Positions 15,613 through 24,079 of a stretch of 32,119 bases of DNA are shown piece after piece. The DNA is taken from positions 1-32,119 of the forward strand of contig JAFZWP010000011.1 in NCBI GenBank assembly GCA_017617065.1. The letters are read 5' to 3'. Both the position numbers and the translations under genes were made by a program. This stretch comes from Bacilli bacterium. GTDB lineage: Bacteria > Bacillota_I > Bacilli_A > ML615J-28 > CAG-698. The notes under the pieces were generated by a model. It searched no databases, had not been told where the DNA came from, and saw only the letters and a program-made list of their open reading frames with translations. Position 1 is the stretch's first letter, and every line of letters starts with the position of its first letter.

Positions 15613-17055
15613 ATGGCTAAAAAAGATTATTCATCTTACTTTGCTCCATCGATTAAAGATGCAAGGAAAAGATTAGAAAAAGATACTAAAAACATCTACT
15701 TCACAATTGAAGATAAATATAAAGGACTTGGTAATGGTAAAACATATATGATAAAAACTTATGGTTGCCAAGGTAACTTAAGCGATTCCGAAAAGATTGC
15801 AGGTATTATGGAAGCATTAGGATACATTGAAGTATTTAGTGAAAGTGAAGCTGATGTGCTATTCTTTAATACATGTGCAATTAGAGATAACGCTGAAAAA
15901 AGAGTATTTGGGGAGTTAGGTAGACTAAAAGGACTAAAGAAAGCTAACCCCGCAATGCTAGTATGTGTATGTGGCTGTATGGCCCAAGAAGAAGTTGTAG
16001 TTAATAAGATTAAAGAAAAGTATGATCAAATTGATATCGTATTTGGAACGCACAATATTCATATGATTCCTTCATATTTATATGAAGCATATCTAAATCA
16101 AAGTAGGGTTGTAGATGTGTGGAGTTATGAAGGAGATATTGTGGAACATGTTCCTCAAAAACGAGCTCACAGCAAAAAAGCATGGGTACAAATAATGTAT
16201 GGATGCGATGAATTCTGTACTTACTGTATCGTTCCATATGCTAGAGGGAAAGAAAGAAGCCGTCGTCCTGATGAAATTATTGGTGAAGTTAAAAAGTTAG
16301 TTGAAGATGGCTATATTGAAGTAACACTACTTGGTCAAAATGTTAATGCATATGGTAAAGACTTTCTAGATATTAAATATAGTTTTGCAAATTTACTTGA
16401 AGACTTAGCAAAAACTAATATTAAACGTATAAGATATACTACATCTCATCCAAGAGATTTAGACATTGATACAATGGAAGTAATGGGTAAATATGAAAAT
16501 ATTATGCCTCACTTACATTTACCAGTTCAATCAGGCAGTAACGATATCTTAAAGAAGATGAATCGTAAATATACTAAAGAAGTATATTTAGATAAAGTTG
16601 CTAAATTAAAAGAATATGTCCCTGGTATTAGCTTAACTACTGATATAATAGTTGCTTTTCCAAATGAGACTGAAGAAGATTTCTTAGAAACACTAGATTT
16701 AGTTAAAAAAGCCGATTTTGAGGGAGCATATACATTTATCTTTTCACCTAGAACTGGAACCCCTGCTGCATCAATGGATGGTCAAATCGATCCAGACATA
16801 GCTAAAAGAAGATTACTTACTTTAAATGAATTAATTAATGTTGGTTTTGCTAAAGGCAATAAGAGATTTGAAGGAACAATTCAAGAAGTATTAGTAGAAG
16901 GATATAGTGGCAAAAAAGATCATCTACTTACAGGATATACTAAACATAACAAATTAGTTAATTTTGAAGGTGATGCTAGCCTAATAGGTACACTTGTAAA
17001 TGTGAAAATTAAAAAAGCATTCACTTGGCATTTATTAGGTGAATTAGAAAAATAG
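15613..17055 (+). CDS. miaB: tRNA-2-methylthio-N6-dimethylallyladenosine synthase MiaB
   Basis: A radical-SAM methylthiotransferase that converts i6A37 to ms2i6A37 in tRNAs. The 480-residue protein has an N-terminal extension of about 45 residues, then the UPF0004 domain with the three cluster ligands C52 (YGCQGN), C88 (FNTCAIRDNAEKRVFG) and C122 (CGCMAQ). The radical-SAM cysteines are C198-x3-C202-x2-C205 (GCDEFCTYC). A TRAM domain closes the C-terminus. The phrase RDNAEKRVFGELG identifies MiaB rather than MtaB or RimO. AAGAAGGA lies in the end of the preceding gene. In Bacillus miaB also lies a little downstream of recA-rny-ymdB, so position supports identity. Its clusters may be supplied by the Mrp-type carrier encoded at 12347. 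Confidence 0.96.
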   Translation: MAKKDYSSYFAPSIKDARKRLEKDTKNIYFTIEDKYKGLGNGKTYMIKTYGCQGNLSDSEKIAGIMEALGYIEVFSESEADVLFFNTCAIRDNAEKRVFGELGRLKGLKKANPAMLVCVCGCMAQEEVVVNKIKEKYDQIDIVFGTHNIHMIPSYLYEAYLNQSRVVDVWSYEGDIVEHVPQKRAHSKKAWVQIMYGCDEFCTYCIVPYARGKERSRRPDEIIGEVKKLVEDGYIEVTLLGQNVNAYGKDFLDIKYSFANLLEDLAKTNIKRIRYTTSHPRDLDIDTMEVMGKYENIMPHLHLPVQSGSNDILKKMNRKYTKEVYLDKVAKLKEYVPGISLTTDIIVAFPNETEEDFLETLDLVKKADFEGAYTFIFSPRTGTPAASMDGQIDPDIAKRRLLTLNELINVGFAKGNKRFEGTIQEVLVEGYSGKKDHLLTGYTKHNKLVNFEGDASLIGTLVNVKIKKAFTWHLLGELEK

Positions 17056-17059
17056 TAAT

Positions 17060-17090
17060 TTGACTTGTTTCATATATATATATATATAAT
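17060..17090 (+). promoter_or_regulatory. Promoter with AT-repeat spacer upstream of lipoprotein gene
   Basis: TTGACT (17060-17065) and TATAAT (17085-17090) are 19 bases apart, and most of that spacer plus part of the -10 is an alternating AT tract. One repeat less would give the optimal 17. An alternative -10, TATATA at 17083-17088, is 17 bases from the -35. The layout resembles the TA-repeat promoter of Haemophilus hif pilus genes. There is no terminator after miaB, so read-through may also reach the lipoprotein gene. Confidence 0.6.
17072..17088 (+). repeat. (AT)8 dinucleotide tract inside a promoter
   Basis: Seventeen bases of perfect A-T alternation, the longest simple dinucleotide tract I noticed. 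Slipped-strand replication would change the promoter spacer in two-base steps. Confidence 0.95.
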
Positions 17091-17111
17091 TTAATCATTA
17101 GGAGGAAAAGC

Positions 17112-18311
17112 ATGAGAAAAGTTAGAATAATTAATGTATTACTAATATTATTTGTTATAACTTCGTGTGTTATGTTGTGTGGATGCAGTATCGTAGGTGA
17201 AGATGGAAAACTAGAATTGTTTGTAAATAATAAAAAGAAACAAGAAAAAGTTCTTAATGATATTATAGATAACCTAGATGATATTACTACAATCAAAGAA
17301 CACTATGTAATAAAATGTGAATTTGATAAATCAATGAATGGTGTATTTGATGAAGAATATAACGTATATGATGAAAACTATTTCTCACAAACATTTCATG
17401 GCGAATATAAGCATGATCCTGATGACAAAGATGCTCTAGCTGATAGAGTAGTTGATTACACTGAATATTATTATCTAACTCAAGATCAATTAATTGAAAT
17501 AAGAATTGAAGATGGTAAATATGTATCAAATAATATAATAAGAAACCTTGCTGAATACATGAATTATGAATACGATGCATTACCTAAAGCAATGAATAAA
17601 GGTGATGATTCATGGAAGCAAGCTGTTAAATTACAAAAGGCTGATAAAAAAGAAGTATATTTTAAATTTAATGAATCTATTGAGACAACATATAACGTTA
17701 ATGGAAAAGCAATTGACTGCAAAATTGAAGGTGATTATTGTGTTTACATCAATCAAAGCCGTATTACCAAAGTAGTTTGTCATCTCACTGTTTATTTTAC
17801 GAAAAATCCGATTAATTCTACGCCATATGGAGAATATACTGAAGGAATTGTAATCGATGAAGAAGCTATATTTGAATATGATAGTGATAAATCTTACGAT
17901 GACATTTTAGACCTCTTTAACAGAACAAGAATTCATAAACTCTTAATTAATATTGAAGGAAGTGTCAATGATAATCCAACTAGAATTGGAACAGTATGTA
18001 AAGTTGAATATATTGAAGGAAATAAATATAAAGCAACGGCTAAATTCATGATAGATTATGACTTTACATTCAATGATGGTTTCTATTTGATTATGGATGT
18101 ATTCATGGATATTAAACAATCTGGGCATAGAGAATTGCAAAAAAGAATAAAATATCAAGAAGCAACAATTGAAGTTGCAAATGGAATATCTTATGCAAAT
18201 GGTTGCTACCATACTAATAATGATTATTTAATAATTGAATTTGAATTTGATATAACAATAGATCAAGCAAATTACATTGATTATAGCAATATAAAAATTA
18301 AGATTAGTTAG
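17112..18311 (+). CDS. Lipoprotein of unknown function
   Basis: Not recognised as a known family. The 399-residue precursor has a basic start (MRKVR), a hydrophobic stretch and a lipobox L22-C23-G24-C25, so it should be a surface lipoprotein. The mature part is very rich in Tyr, Asp, Glu and Lys and in alternating strand-like segments (for example VYINQSRITKVVCHLTVYF and YLIIEFEFDITI), which suggests a beta-rich, acidic extracellular domain. It may contain two related halves, since both end in long Tyr/Ile-rich strands, but I could not confirm a repeat. AGGAGG precedes the ATG. The promoter contains an AT repeat, so expression may vary from cell to cell. A bidirectional terminator follows. 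Confidence 0.8.
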   Translation: MRKVRIINVLLILFVITSCVMLCGCSIVGEDGKLELFVNNKKKQEKVLNDIIDNLDDITTIKEHYVIKCEFDKSMNGVFDEEYNVYDENYFSQTFHGEYKHDPDDKDALADRVVDYTEYYYLTQDQLIEIRIEDGKYVSNNIIRNLAEYMNYEYDALPKAMNKGDDSWKQAVKLQKADKKEVYFKFNESIETTYNVNGKAIDCKIEGDYCVYINQSRITKVVCHLTVYFTKNPINSTPYGEYTEGIVIDEEAIFEYDSDKSYDDILDLFNRTRIHKLLINIEGSVNDNPTRIGTVCKVEYIEGNKYKATAKFMIDYDFTFNDGFYLIMDVFMDIKQSGHRELQKRIKYQEATIEVANGISYANGCYHTNNDYLIIEFEFDITIDQANYIDYSNIKIKIS

Positions 18312-18317
18312 TAAATG

Positions 18318-18352
18318 AAAAACTTTAGACAAATAAGTCTAAAGTTTTTAAT
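18318..18352. terminator. Bidirectional terminator, lipoprotein / DUF362 gene
   Basis: A perfect 13-pair stem (AAAAACTTTAGAC at 18318-18330, GTCTAAAGTTTTT at 18337-18349) with loop AAATAA. It has A-run and T-run flanks and lies between two convergent stops seven and four bases away. Confidence 0.9.
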
Positions 18353-18353
18353 T

Positions 18354-19499
18354 TTATTTAAATAGTATTTTACCAATTATTGGTCTTTTTGTTTTTTTAA
18401 TTGCATGGTGCGGGCATATCTCTTGGCAGCACCAACATCTAATACACTTACTTGATGATAAAGATGGATATGTACCCTTCTCAATAGTTAGTGCATGAGA
18501 TGAGCACATCTTTGTACATTCTCCGCATTTCACACATAAATCTTTATCAACACGCGGATGTTCTAAGCATATATTACGAATAAATTTATTGCGAAGGAAT
18601 TTCATTGCTTTGCTTGATATTCCTTGATCAGGTTCTCTTAAGGATACATCACTAAATAAACTAATATCATCACCGATGATAGCTATATTATCTAAGTTAG
18701 CTTCACCTAAATTTTCTTCATTAGCGATTTTACCTATTATATACTTATCTTTATTAAGCTTAGTAATAGATAAAGCTACTTGGTCTAAACTAATTGCATC
18801 GTTTGATGCTAGAATTATACCAGCATGTTTAGGTGAACCTGATGTAGATGGTCCTTCACCTTCTAAGCAGGTTATGCCATCACATAAATTAATGATATGA
18901 CCATTTTCAAAGTTTTCTTTAATTGCGCCATATAAATCACAAATCACATAAGCAAAATCTAGTGGAGTTGGCGCTTTTACGTGCCAACTTGATTTTTGTA
19001 GTCCATAAATTAAGCCAAATAAATTCTTTTGAGCGCAAGAAAAATAAGTAAGTGTATGAGTTTTTAGTTTTGGTAAGTTAATTAAATAATCGGCATCAAT
19101 TATTTCTTTACTTACATCAAATTCTTTATAAGTGTGAGCTGAATGATTAGTAATAGTAGTTTGTAGTGCCCCAAGGAATAGATTTACTTTTTCTTCCTCA
19201 ATTACTTTAAACATGCCATTTTTCTTTAAGGCTGAAACTAACTCTTTATTAGCAGGATTATCACCTACTTTAATATGTTTTGTTTTTTCTTTTACTAACT
19301 GGATTACGGCTTTTAAAAATAAAGGATTAGTAGTAATGGCAAGATTTTCAGGATATGCACCTAGTGAGTTTACTTTAATAAAGACAGAGTCAGTTTCTTT
19401 TATATCTTTAAAAGAAGTAGAATCAAGAGCAACTCTTATACATTCTTTTAGATTAGAAAAATCATAGCTATCACACTTTTTCAAATATACATTACTCAT
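18354..19499 (-). CDS. DUF362 protein with two 4Fe-4S clusters
   Basis: A 381-residue protein with an N-terminal DUF362 domain (about residues 1-305, including VFIKVNSLG, INLPKLKTHTLTYFS, AQKNLFGLIYG and GEGPSTSG) and a C-terminal bacterial ferredoxin module with two four-cysteine groups, CVKCGECTKMC and CIRCWCCQEICP. This domain order is common in anaerobic Firmicutes and archaea; the biochemical role is not established, though an electron-transfer or cluster-dependent redox function is likely. The first group is followed by Ser instead of the usual Pro. On the minus strand GAGGT lies seven bases before the ATG. It is divergent from polA and converges on the lipoprotein gene with a shared terminator. 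Confidence 0.9.
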   Translation of the reverse strand: MSNVYLKKCDSYDFSNLKECIRVALDSTSFKDIKETDSVFIKVNSLGAYPENLAITTNPLFLKAVIQLVKEKTKHIKVGDNPANKELVSALKKNGMFKVIEEEKVNLFLGALQTTITNHSAHTYKEFDVSKEIIDADYLINLPKLKTHTLTYFSCAQKNLFGLIYGLQKSSWHVKAPTPLDFAYVICDLYGAIKENFENGHIINLCDGITCLEGEGPSTSGSPKHAGIILASNDAISLDQVALSITKLNKDKYIIGKIANEENLGEANLDNIAIIGDDISLFSDVSLREPDQGISSKAMKFLRNKFIRNICLEHPRVDKDLCVKCGECTKMCSSHALTIEKGTYPSLSSSKCIRCWCCQEICPHHAIKKTKRPIIGKILFK

Positions 19500-19517
19500 T
19501 TTGTTTACCTCAAAATC

Positions 19518-19526
19518 ATTATAACA
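19518..19526 (-). promoter_or_regulatory. Extended -10 promoter of the DUF362 gene
   Basis: On the minus strand the sequence reads TGTTATAAT, a full extended -10 element, 18 bases before the ATG. The -35 region (TATTTA at 19546-19541) is poor. Confidence 0.6.
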
Positions 19527-19566
19527 TATCTATATTAAATTAAATATATCTAAAAAAGTTAAATCG

Positions 19567-19575
19567 TGGTAAAAT
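19567..19575 (+). promoter_or_regulatory. Extended -10 promoter of polA
   Basis: TGGTAAAAT (19567-19575) is an extended -10 element 23 bases ahead of the polA ATG. No clear -35. It would start the transcript near 19582, at the ribosome site AAGGTAGGA. Confidence 0.55.
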
Positions 19576-19598
19576 CTATATAAGGTAGGAAATATAAT

Positions 19599-22211
19599 AT
19601 GAAAAAAATAATTCTAATTGATGGCAATAGTTTAATGTTTAGATCATTTTATGCTACAGCCTATACAGGTAATCTTATGCAAAACAAACAAGGTTTATAT
19701 ACAAATGCTTTGTTTGGCTTTTGTAATATGATTAACAAATTATTAGAAGAAAAGTATGATGCGATATTTGTGGCATTCGATGCAGGTAAAGCAACATTTA
19801 GACACCTTCAATATTCTGATTACAAAGGTGGGCGTAAGCCAATGCCTGAAGAATTCAAGATGCAAATACCATATATTAAAAAATATTTGGATTTATTAAA
19901 CATCAAACGTTTTGAAACACTAGATTACGAAGCAGATGACTTGATTGCTAGTGTTGCTACCCTTGCTAAAGACGAATATGATGTCAAGATTATAACTGGT
20001 GATAAAGACTTACTTCAACTAGTAGGTGGGAATGTAAAAGTATTTATCACCAGAAAAGGTGTTGGCGAACTCGAAGAATTTAATGAAGATAATTTTAAAG
20101 AAAAGATGGGTATTACGCCAATCCAAGTTACTGATTATAAAGGATTAATTGGTGATGCTTCAGATAATTTAAGTGGAATTAAAGGAATCGGTCCAAAGAG
20201 CGCTTGCGCATTGCTTGAAAAATATAATACTTTAGAAAACATAGTAGAACATGTAGAGGACCTAAAAGGTAAACAAGCTGATTTAATTAAAGATGGAGCT
20301 AGTATTGGTTTAACTTGTAAAAAACTAGCAACCCTTGTAAGAGATATAAAACTAGATTTTAGTTTAGAAGATTTACAAAGAAGTGATTATAATGTTTCTA
20401 ATTTGATTAGTTTTTATGAAGAAGTAGAATTTAATTCTTTCATTAAGAAATTAAAACAAGATAATGCTAATGCAACTGAGGGCATTGTTAAGGAAATTGA
20501 TTATATTAATGTAGAAGCAAATACTAATTTTGATAATATAGATTTATGTTATTTAGATTTAGAAGTATTTGGTGATAATTATTATGAAGCTGATATTTTA
20601 GGTTTAGCAATCATAGCTAATGGGGCTAATTATTTTTATGATTTTAGTGTTGAAAATAATTCTTTAAAACAATTGTTAGAAAATGGAAAAATTAAAAAAG
20701 TAACATTTGATTTTAAGAAATTATATGTTTGCTTATCTAGAAAGGATATAATTGTTAATGGTTTATATTTTGATTTACTGCTTGCTAGTTATTTAGTTAA
20801 TCCTAGTATAGCTAGTGATGATTATAAAAAAGTAGCAGATCATTTTATTGCTAATGATTTAGAATATGATGAAGTAGTATATGGATATAAATCAAAAGCT
20901 AAAGTGCCAGAAAAAAAAGTACTCGTAAGTCACGCATTAGGCAAATGCTTAACAATGGCAAGCTTTGTGGATAATGTAGGCAAAGAAATTGTTAAGTTTA
21001 ATCAAGAATATATTTTAGATATAGAGCAAAAATTAACATCTGTTTTAGCTAAGATGGAAATTGATGGCTTAAAAGTTGATACTAATAGATTAGCTAGTAT
21101 TGGGCAAGAATTAGAAGTTAAAGCAAAAGCTTTAATTAATGAAATATATGAAATAGCTGGAGAAGAGTTTAATATTAATTCAGTTAAGCAATTAGGATAT
21201 ATCTTATTTGAAAAGTTAGGATTACCTCATGGCAAGAAAAACAAAACTGGTTATGCAACTGGTTCAGAAATCTTAGAAAAGTTAGCTATTACTTATCCAA
21301 TAGCGCAAAAGATTTTAGACTATAGAGCAATTACTAAACTTACCTCAACTTATATTAATGGCTTATTTGATTTAATTAATGATAAAGGTTATATTCATCC
21401 TTTATATAAACAAGCTTTAACGCAAACTGGTAGATTATCTAGTATTAACCCTAATATTCAAAATATGCCAATCAGGACTGATCTTGGTAAAGTAATTAGA
21501 GATTGTTTTGTGTCTAGATTTGAGGGTGGAAGCATATTTAGTTCTGACTACTCGCAAATTGAGCTAAGAGTACTTGCTCATATGGCCGATGATAAAGTGA
21601 TGATAGATTTATTTAATTCTAATGAAGATTTTCATACATCTACTGCTGCGCAAATTTATGAAGTATCTAAAGAAGACGTTACTCCTGCTATGAGAAGAAG
21701 CGCTAAAGCGATTAATTTTGGTATCGTATATGGAATGAGTGCTTGGGGATTAAGTGAAACGCTGGGCATTAGTCCCAATGAAGCTAATATTTATATTAAT
21801 AAATACTTTTATCGTTTCTCTAATGTGAAAGTATTTTTAGATAAGACAGTAGACGAAGCAAAAGAGAATGGCTACACTAAAACTATTATGAATAGAGTTC
21901 GATATATTCCAGAACTGGCTAATTCAAATAAAGCATTAGTGGCATTTGGTGAGCGTACAGCTATGAATTCTCCAATTCAAGGATCTGCTGCCGATATTAT
22001 AAAAGTGGCTATGGTAAATGTAGCGAGTAAGTTGAAAGGCTTCAAATCATTATTAATTGCCCAAGTTCATGATGAACTAGTATTTGATGTATATCCAGGA
22101 GAAGAAGAAAGCTTAGCTAAAATGGTAAAAGATCAAATGGAAAATGCAGTTAAGCTAAATGTTAAACTAGTAGCAGAAGGAGAGATTGGCCATAGTTGGC
22201 TAATGGATTAG
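19599..22211 (+). CDS. polA: DNA polymerase I
   Basis: The repair and Okazaki-fragment polymerase with 5' nuclease. The full-length 870-residue protein has: the 5'-3' exonuclease domain (about 1-290; DGNSLMFRSFYA, YEADDLIAS, ITGDKDLLQL, GDASDNLSGIKGIGPKSA); a 3'-5' exonuclease-like domain (about 305-470) that appears degenerate; and the polymerase domain with motif A SDYSQIELRVLAHM, motif B RRSAKAINFGIVYGMS and motif C QVHDELVFD. In the middle domain the first carboxylate pair may be kept (LDLEVFG), but the second and third motifs are replaced (FDFKKLYVCL; no Y-x3-D), as in the Bacillus enzymes, so proofreading is probably lost. It heads the polA-mutM pair; mutM starts one base after the stop. 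Confidence 0.97.
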   Translation: MKKIILIDGNSLMFRSFYATAYTGNLMQNKQGLYTNALFGFCNMINKLLEEKYDAIFVAFDAGKATFRHLQYSDYKGGRKPMPEEFKMQIPYIKKYLDLLNIKRFETLDYEADDLIASVATLAKDEYDVKIITGDKDLLQLVGGNVKVFITRKGVGELEEFNEDNFKEKMGITPIQVTDYKGLIGDASDNLSGIKGIGPKSACALLEKYNTLENIVEHVEDLKGKQADLIKDGASIGLTCKKLATLVRDIKLDFSLEDLQRSDYNVSNLISFYEEVEFNSFIKKLKQDNANATEGIVKEIDYINVEANTNFDNIDLCYLDLEVFGDNYYEADILGLAIIANGANYFYDFSVENNSLKQLLENGKIKKVTFDFKKLYVCLSRKDIIVNGLYFDLLLASYLVNPSIASDDYKKVADHFIANDLEYDEVVYGYKSKAKVPEKKVLVSHALGKCLTMASFVDNVGKEIVKFNQEYILDIEQKLTSVLAKMEIDGLKVDTNRLASIGQELEVKAKALINEIYEIAGEEFNINSVKQLGYILFEKLGLPHGKKNKTGYATGSEILEKLAITYPIAQKILDYRAITKLTSTYINGLFDLINDKGYIHPLYKQALTQTGRLSSINPNIQNMPIRTDLGKVIRDCFVSRFEGGSIFSSDYSQIELRVLAHMADDKVMIDLFNSNEDFHTSTAAQIYEVSKEDVTPAMRRSAKAINFGIVYGMSAWGLSETLGISPNEANIYINKYFYRFSNVKVFLDKTVDEAKENGYTKTIMNRVRYIPELANSNKALVAFGERTAMNSPIQGSAADIIKVAMVNVASKLKGFKSLLIAQVHDELVFDVYPGEEESLAKMVKDQMENAVKLNVKLVAEGEIGHSWLMD

Positions 22212-22212
22212 T

Positions 22213-23031
22213 ATGCCAGAACTACCTGAAGTTGAAACCGTTAGAAATTCTTTAAAAGAAATTATCTTAAATAAAAGAATTAAAGATGTAGTTGTTAGAT
22301 ATGATAAGATTATTGAAAACGTAAGCGTTGATGATTTTATTAATAAACTCAAAGGACAAAAAATAGTTGATATTAAGCGTAAAGGCAAATATTTAATATT
22401 TGTGCTAAATGATTATTATTTAGTTAGCCATTTACGTATGGAAGGTAAATTTTTTGATTATACCGATTTTGATTATGGAAAACATGATCACATCATTTTT
22501 ATCTTTGATGATTTTAATTTAAGATATAATGATACTAGAAAATTCGGTAGAATGGACTTATTTGATAAATCGGTGGATATTTATAAATGTAAGCCACTAG
22601 TAAGTGTTGGTCCTGATGCAAATTGCGATGAAGCAAGTGTTGAATATTTAGAAAGCAAATTTAAAAAGATTAATAAGCCAATTAAAGAAACCTTGCTAGA
22701 TCAAAGTATTATGAGTGGGCTTGGTAACATTTATGTAGATGAAGTATTATTTATGGCACACCTTCATCCTGAATCTAAAACTTGTAATTTAGATTTAGAT
22801 GATATTAAAAATATTAAAGAAGCCGCTACTATCGTTTTAAATAAAGCAATCACGATGGGTGGAACAACGATAAAATCGTTTGCGGCTAGTCATAATCATA
22901 CTGGACTATTCCAAAATGAATTATTAGTCCACACAAAAGAAACTTGCCCAATCTGTAAATCTAAGATTGAAAAGATTAGAGTAGGGGGCAGGGGAACATA
23001 TTTTTGCTCAAATTGTCAGAAGATAAAATAA
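22213..23031 (+). CDS. mutM: Formamidopyrimidine-DNA glycosylase
   Basis: MutM/Fpg excises 8-oxoguanine and formamidopyrimidines and cleaves the abasic site. The 272-residue protein begins with the catalytic MPELPEVETV (Pro as nucleophile after Met removal, next Glu), has the DNA-backbone Lys in KGKYLIF near residue 59, the helix-two-turn-helix segment SGLGNIYVDEVLF near 168, and the C-terminal zinc finger CPIC...CSNC with GGRGTYFC. The finger and the GRGT-type ending separate it from Nei. It lies one base after polA, the same order as in Bacillus, and is translationally coupled; AGAAGGAGA near the end of polA may serve as its ribosome site, though rather far upstream. Confidence 0.97.
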   Translation: MPELPEVETVRNSLKEIILNKRIKDVVVRYDKIIENVSVDDFINKLKGQKIVDIKRKGKYLIFVLNDYYLVSHLRMEGKFFDYTDFDYGKHDHIIFIFDDFNLRYNDTRKFGRMDLFDKSVDIYKCKPLVSVGPDANCDEASVEYLESKFKKINKPIKETLLDQSIMSGLGNIYVDEVLFMAHLHPESKTCNLDLDDIKNIKEAATIVLNKAITMGGTTIKSFAASHNHTGLFQNELLVHTKETCPICKSKIEKIRVGGRGTYFCSNCQKIK

Positions 23032-23037
23032 TAATAC

Positions 23038-23067
23038 TTGCTAATTTATATAGAGATTAGATATAAT
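23038..23067 (+). promoter_or_regulatory. Sigma-A promoter of coaE and the dnaB-dnaI genes
   Basis: TTGCTA (23038-23043), 18 bases, TATAAT (23062-23067), 28 bases ahead of the coaE ATG. It allows coaE-dnaI to be expressed apart from polA-mutM; no terminator separates the two groups. Confidence 0.7.
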
Positions 23068-23095
23068 AAAAAAGCAAACCCTAAAAGGAGTATCT

Positions 23096-23683
23096 ATGGT
23101 AAAAGTAGCATTAACTGGTGGAATAGCTAGTGGTAAATCAGAAATTCTAACTCATTTGATGATGAGCGGTTATGTAATTTACTCAACAGACTCTTTAGCC
23201 CATGATGTGCTAAAGCATGAAGGAAAACAAAAAGTAATAGATACCTTTGGAACGGGTATAGTAGATACAAAAGGTGAAATAAATAGAAGCGCCCTTGGAA
23301 AAATTGTATTTAATGATAATGATAAACTAAACAAATTAAATGATATTATTCATCCTTTTGTAAAGATAAGAATCGAAGAAATTATTAAAGCTAATCCTGA
23401 TTTAGATATTATCTTTTTTGAGGTACCACTTTTATTTGAATCAAATATGCAAGATATGTTTGATGTTACTATTAATATATATTGTGATATTGATATTCAA
23501 ATTAATAGGATAGTTAATAGAGATAATAGAAGCGTAGAAGATGCCCTAAGTATTATTAGAAGCCAAATGGGTACATATGAGAGAAACAAAAGAGCAACAT
23601 ATGCTATAGATAATTCAGGTGAAATAGCAGATACATTTAAAAAAATAGATAAAATAGTCAGTGATATTTTATCAAAGGAGTAA
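23096..23683 (+). CDS. coaE: Dephospho-CoA kinase
   Basis: CoaE phosphorylates the ribose 3'-hydroxyl of dephospho-CoA, the last step of coenzyme A synthesis. The 195-residue protein shows the P-loop GGIASGKS near residue 8, the DSLAHDVL segment for substrate binding near 30, HPFVKIRIEEI near 84, and FFEVPLLFES near 107, all typical of CoaE and in the right order. Length is normal. AAAAGGAG precedes the ATG. It lies downstream of mutM as in Bacillus. The next gene starts two bases after its stop, with AAAGGAG overlapping the end of coaE. Confidence 0.95.
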   Translation: MVKVALTGGIASGKSEILTHLMMSGYVIYSTDSLAHDVLKHEGKQKVIDTFGTGIVDTKGEINRSALGKIVFNDNDKLNKLNDIIHPFVKIRIEEIIKANPDLDIIFFEVPLLFESNMQDMFDVTINIYCDIDIQINRIVNRDNRSVEDALSIIRSQMGTYERNKRATYAIDNSGEIADTFKKIDKIVSDILSKE

Positions 23684-23685
23684 AT

Positions 23686-24054
23686 ATGAAATTTAGAGAT
23701 TATTTTAATAGTGATTTTGAAACATGTGAAGATCACTACATGCCAGAACTTCGTAGTAGATATTATCGTAATAGAATCGATGACGCAATGGAAGCAGTAA
23801 TTAAAGTTGCTAAAGAAAATGGATGCATGGTTAAATATGTAGATAAAGAAAGACATGAAATCATTTTTGAAAATTATAAATACACAGCTACTGCTACCCT
23901 AACTAATCAATACACTACAACTTCAGTTGATCTTAAGGTATCTACTAACCACGGATCATTTGATTTTGGTAGAGGCCCTAAATACATTAAAAAGATTTAT
24001 GAAGATTTAGATAAGATCTTAAACTTCAAAGGTGTAGGCTTATATAAGAACTAA
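23686..24054 (+). CDS. Conserved-position hypothetical protein between coaE and dnaB
   Basis: Not recognised. The 122-residue protein has no signal peptide, membrane helix or cysteine motif (only two scattered Cys, at about 14 and 47). Predicted by eye: an N-terminal helical part with many Arg and Tyr (MPELRSRYYRNRIDD), three or four strands in the middle (MVKYVDKERHEIIFENYKY, TATATLTNQYTTTSVDLKVS), and a C-terminal helix (KYIKKIYEDLDKIL). This alpha-beta layout suggests a small cytosolic domain. AAAGGAG ahead of the ATG and two-base spacing from coaE show it is truly expressed in this operon. In Bacillus the nrdR repressor gene occupies about this slot; this protein lacks NrdR's zinc ribbon and ATP-cone, so it is not NrdR. 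Its place beside dnaB makes a replication or CoA link possible, but unproven. Confidence 0.85.
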   Translation: MKFRDYFNSDFETCEDHYMPELRSRYYRNRIDDAMEAVIKVAKENGCMVKYVDKERHEIIFENYKYTATATLTNQYTTTSVDLKVSTNHGSFDFGRGPKYIKKIYEDLDKILNFKGVGLYKN

Positions 24055-24079
24055 TATATAATAAGAAAAGGAGGCCTAT

